Source: Piezodorus guildinii
Taxonomy: Eukaryota > Arthropoda > Insecta > Hemiptera > Pentatomidae
NCBI GenBank assembly: GCA_023052935.1
Contig: CM041293.1
Coordinates: forward strand, 174,025,600-174,089,599
DNA length: 64,000 bases
Direction: 5' to 3'
The translations under genes were made by a program, and so were the position numbers. This document shows positions 63,222 through 64,000 of the stretch, piece after piece. How positions within the stretch are numbered: the first letter of the stretch is position 1; each line of letters opens with the position of its first letter. Under the pieces are notes generated by a model. That model did no database searches. It saw only the letters and a program-made list of their open reading frames with translations, and was not told the DNA's origin.

Positions 63222-64000
63222 CAGTTTTTATATTCAATAAATTAGCTAAAGATTACTTACTGCTAGAGATAAAACAATGTTATTGGGCTCTTAACAATTA
63301 CCATACGACACATAACGAATTTCTCGTTTTCCTAAATAATCTGAATAACCAAATATGCTGTAGCATTAAAAATCGACTAGAAACCTATAAATCAGATTTT
63401 AATAAACTTCATAAAATAAGACTAGACTATACAACTAACAGACCATTTAATGTAAATAGTAATGAACTGTACCAGGATATAAGACGCAACCATAAGCTAA
63501 GCAGAATATCAAACAACCTTAATGCTAATGCAATAGACAATTATACAACAAACCAGAGTACAATATTAATCCTATGAAAACTTATATACAAATGGTTGGA
63601 CTCTTAATACTACTAAAACAAATATACATAATAATGTTTTAAACGTATTATCACTAGGTGACAAATTTAATATTATACCAAACATGTCCAATAAAGAAAT
63701 CGTAAATTTTATTGCAGAAATTGAAAGCATCATAAGACCAATAAATACTTCCGATAACCACAAAAATGTACTACGAAATAAAGTAAATAATGAGATCAAC
63801 CAATTCTTAGATAAAAACAATAAAGAAACGAATACATCTAACCTCTTACACAATAGAATCAACAGAGATTTTAGAGAAACTTGAATATTTTCCAAAAATA
63901 ACCCGGATCTACACATAGTAAAATCTGATAAAACCAAAAAAACTGTTATAATTACTAAATCCGAATACACTAAAAAAATAAATGACCTATTAGATGAACG
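63222..64000 (+). pseudogene. Penelope-like element, second copy, runs off the window
   Basis: Close to identical to 60,175-60,953: AAAGATTACTTACTGCTAGA, the same TGA after the NRINRDFRET codons, then CCCGGATCTACACATAGTAA and TCCGAATACACTAAAAAAAT. One extra 1-bp deletion near 63,570. It begins inside the PLE, directly against the segmental duplication. Confidence 0.8.

Overview
The window looks like an AT-rich, repeat-dense piece of an animal nuclear genome, most likely an arthropod and probably an insect. This is inferred from content: mariner, pogo-like, hAT-type and Helitron-type DNA elements, several non-LTR retrotransposon families, Penelope-like elements, three tRNA-derived SINE families, and spliced exons with GT..AG borders. 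I see no bacterial-style gene organisation, no rRNA and no free-standing tRNA gene. I cannot name the species.

Region by region. 1-6,600: AT-rich repeats around one intact intronless 408-codon ORF (2,006-3,232) with three well-formed PHD-type zinc fingers; it is GC-richer than its surroundings and lies between two Penelope-type terminal-repeat relics. 6,600-16,700: nested repeats (a dispersed repeat here called Rep-S, SINEs, a mariner deletion derivative, LINE 3' ends). 12,500-38,600: the core of a small two-exon gene family. Two models give 122 codons each, one on the + strand (17,493-22,068) and one on the - strand (37,422-38,517). Damaged exons of the same family lie at 12,872, 30,818, 57,820 and 62,525. 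38,700-42,200: a pogo-like element with a mariner inside it, and a 317-bp MITE with perfect 8-bp target duplications. 42,200-45,200: stacked LINEs, one inserted in another so that a 399-codon chimeric ORF results. 46,200-47,900: a GC-rich unexplained stretch, then a ~300-bp tandem array. 48,900-54,500: LINEs, a large Rep-S palindrome and SINEs with clear target duplications. 54,700-64,000: a Helitron-like element, a segmental duplication carrying an exon of the two-exon family, an R2-like reverse transcriptase remnant, and two Penelope-like coding copies that share the same stop codon.

Local family names used: Exon A and Exon B (first coding and last exon of the small gene family); LINE-J (Jockey-like), LINE-C (CR1/L2-like, 3' ATT repeats), LINE-K (RT nested in LINE-C), LINE-R (RT with ATT-type tail); SINE-1 (poly-T tail), SINE-2 (AAAT tail), SINE-3 (poly-A tail); Rep-S (about 0.9 kb non-coding repeat whose ends read ACTTTCACTTAC inwards); PLE foldbacks (palindromic Penelope-type terminal repeats with hammerhead-like cores).

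The best host-gene candidates are the PHD-finger ORF and the two-exon family. The best candidates for something undescribed are that family, with a conserved second exon and a diverged first exon, and the recurring hammerhead-bearing PLE palindromes with different cargo. All identifications come from reading motifs by eye; no database search was possible. Boundaries of decayed repeats are good to roughly 10-50 bases unless a target duplication is stated.
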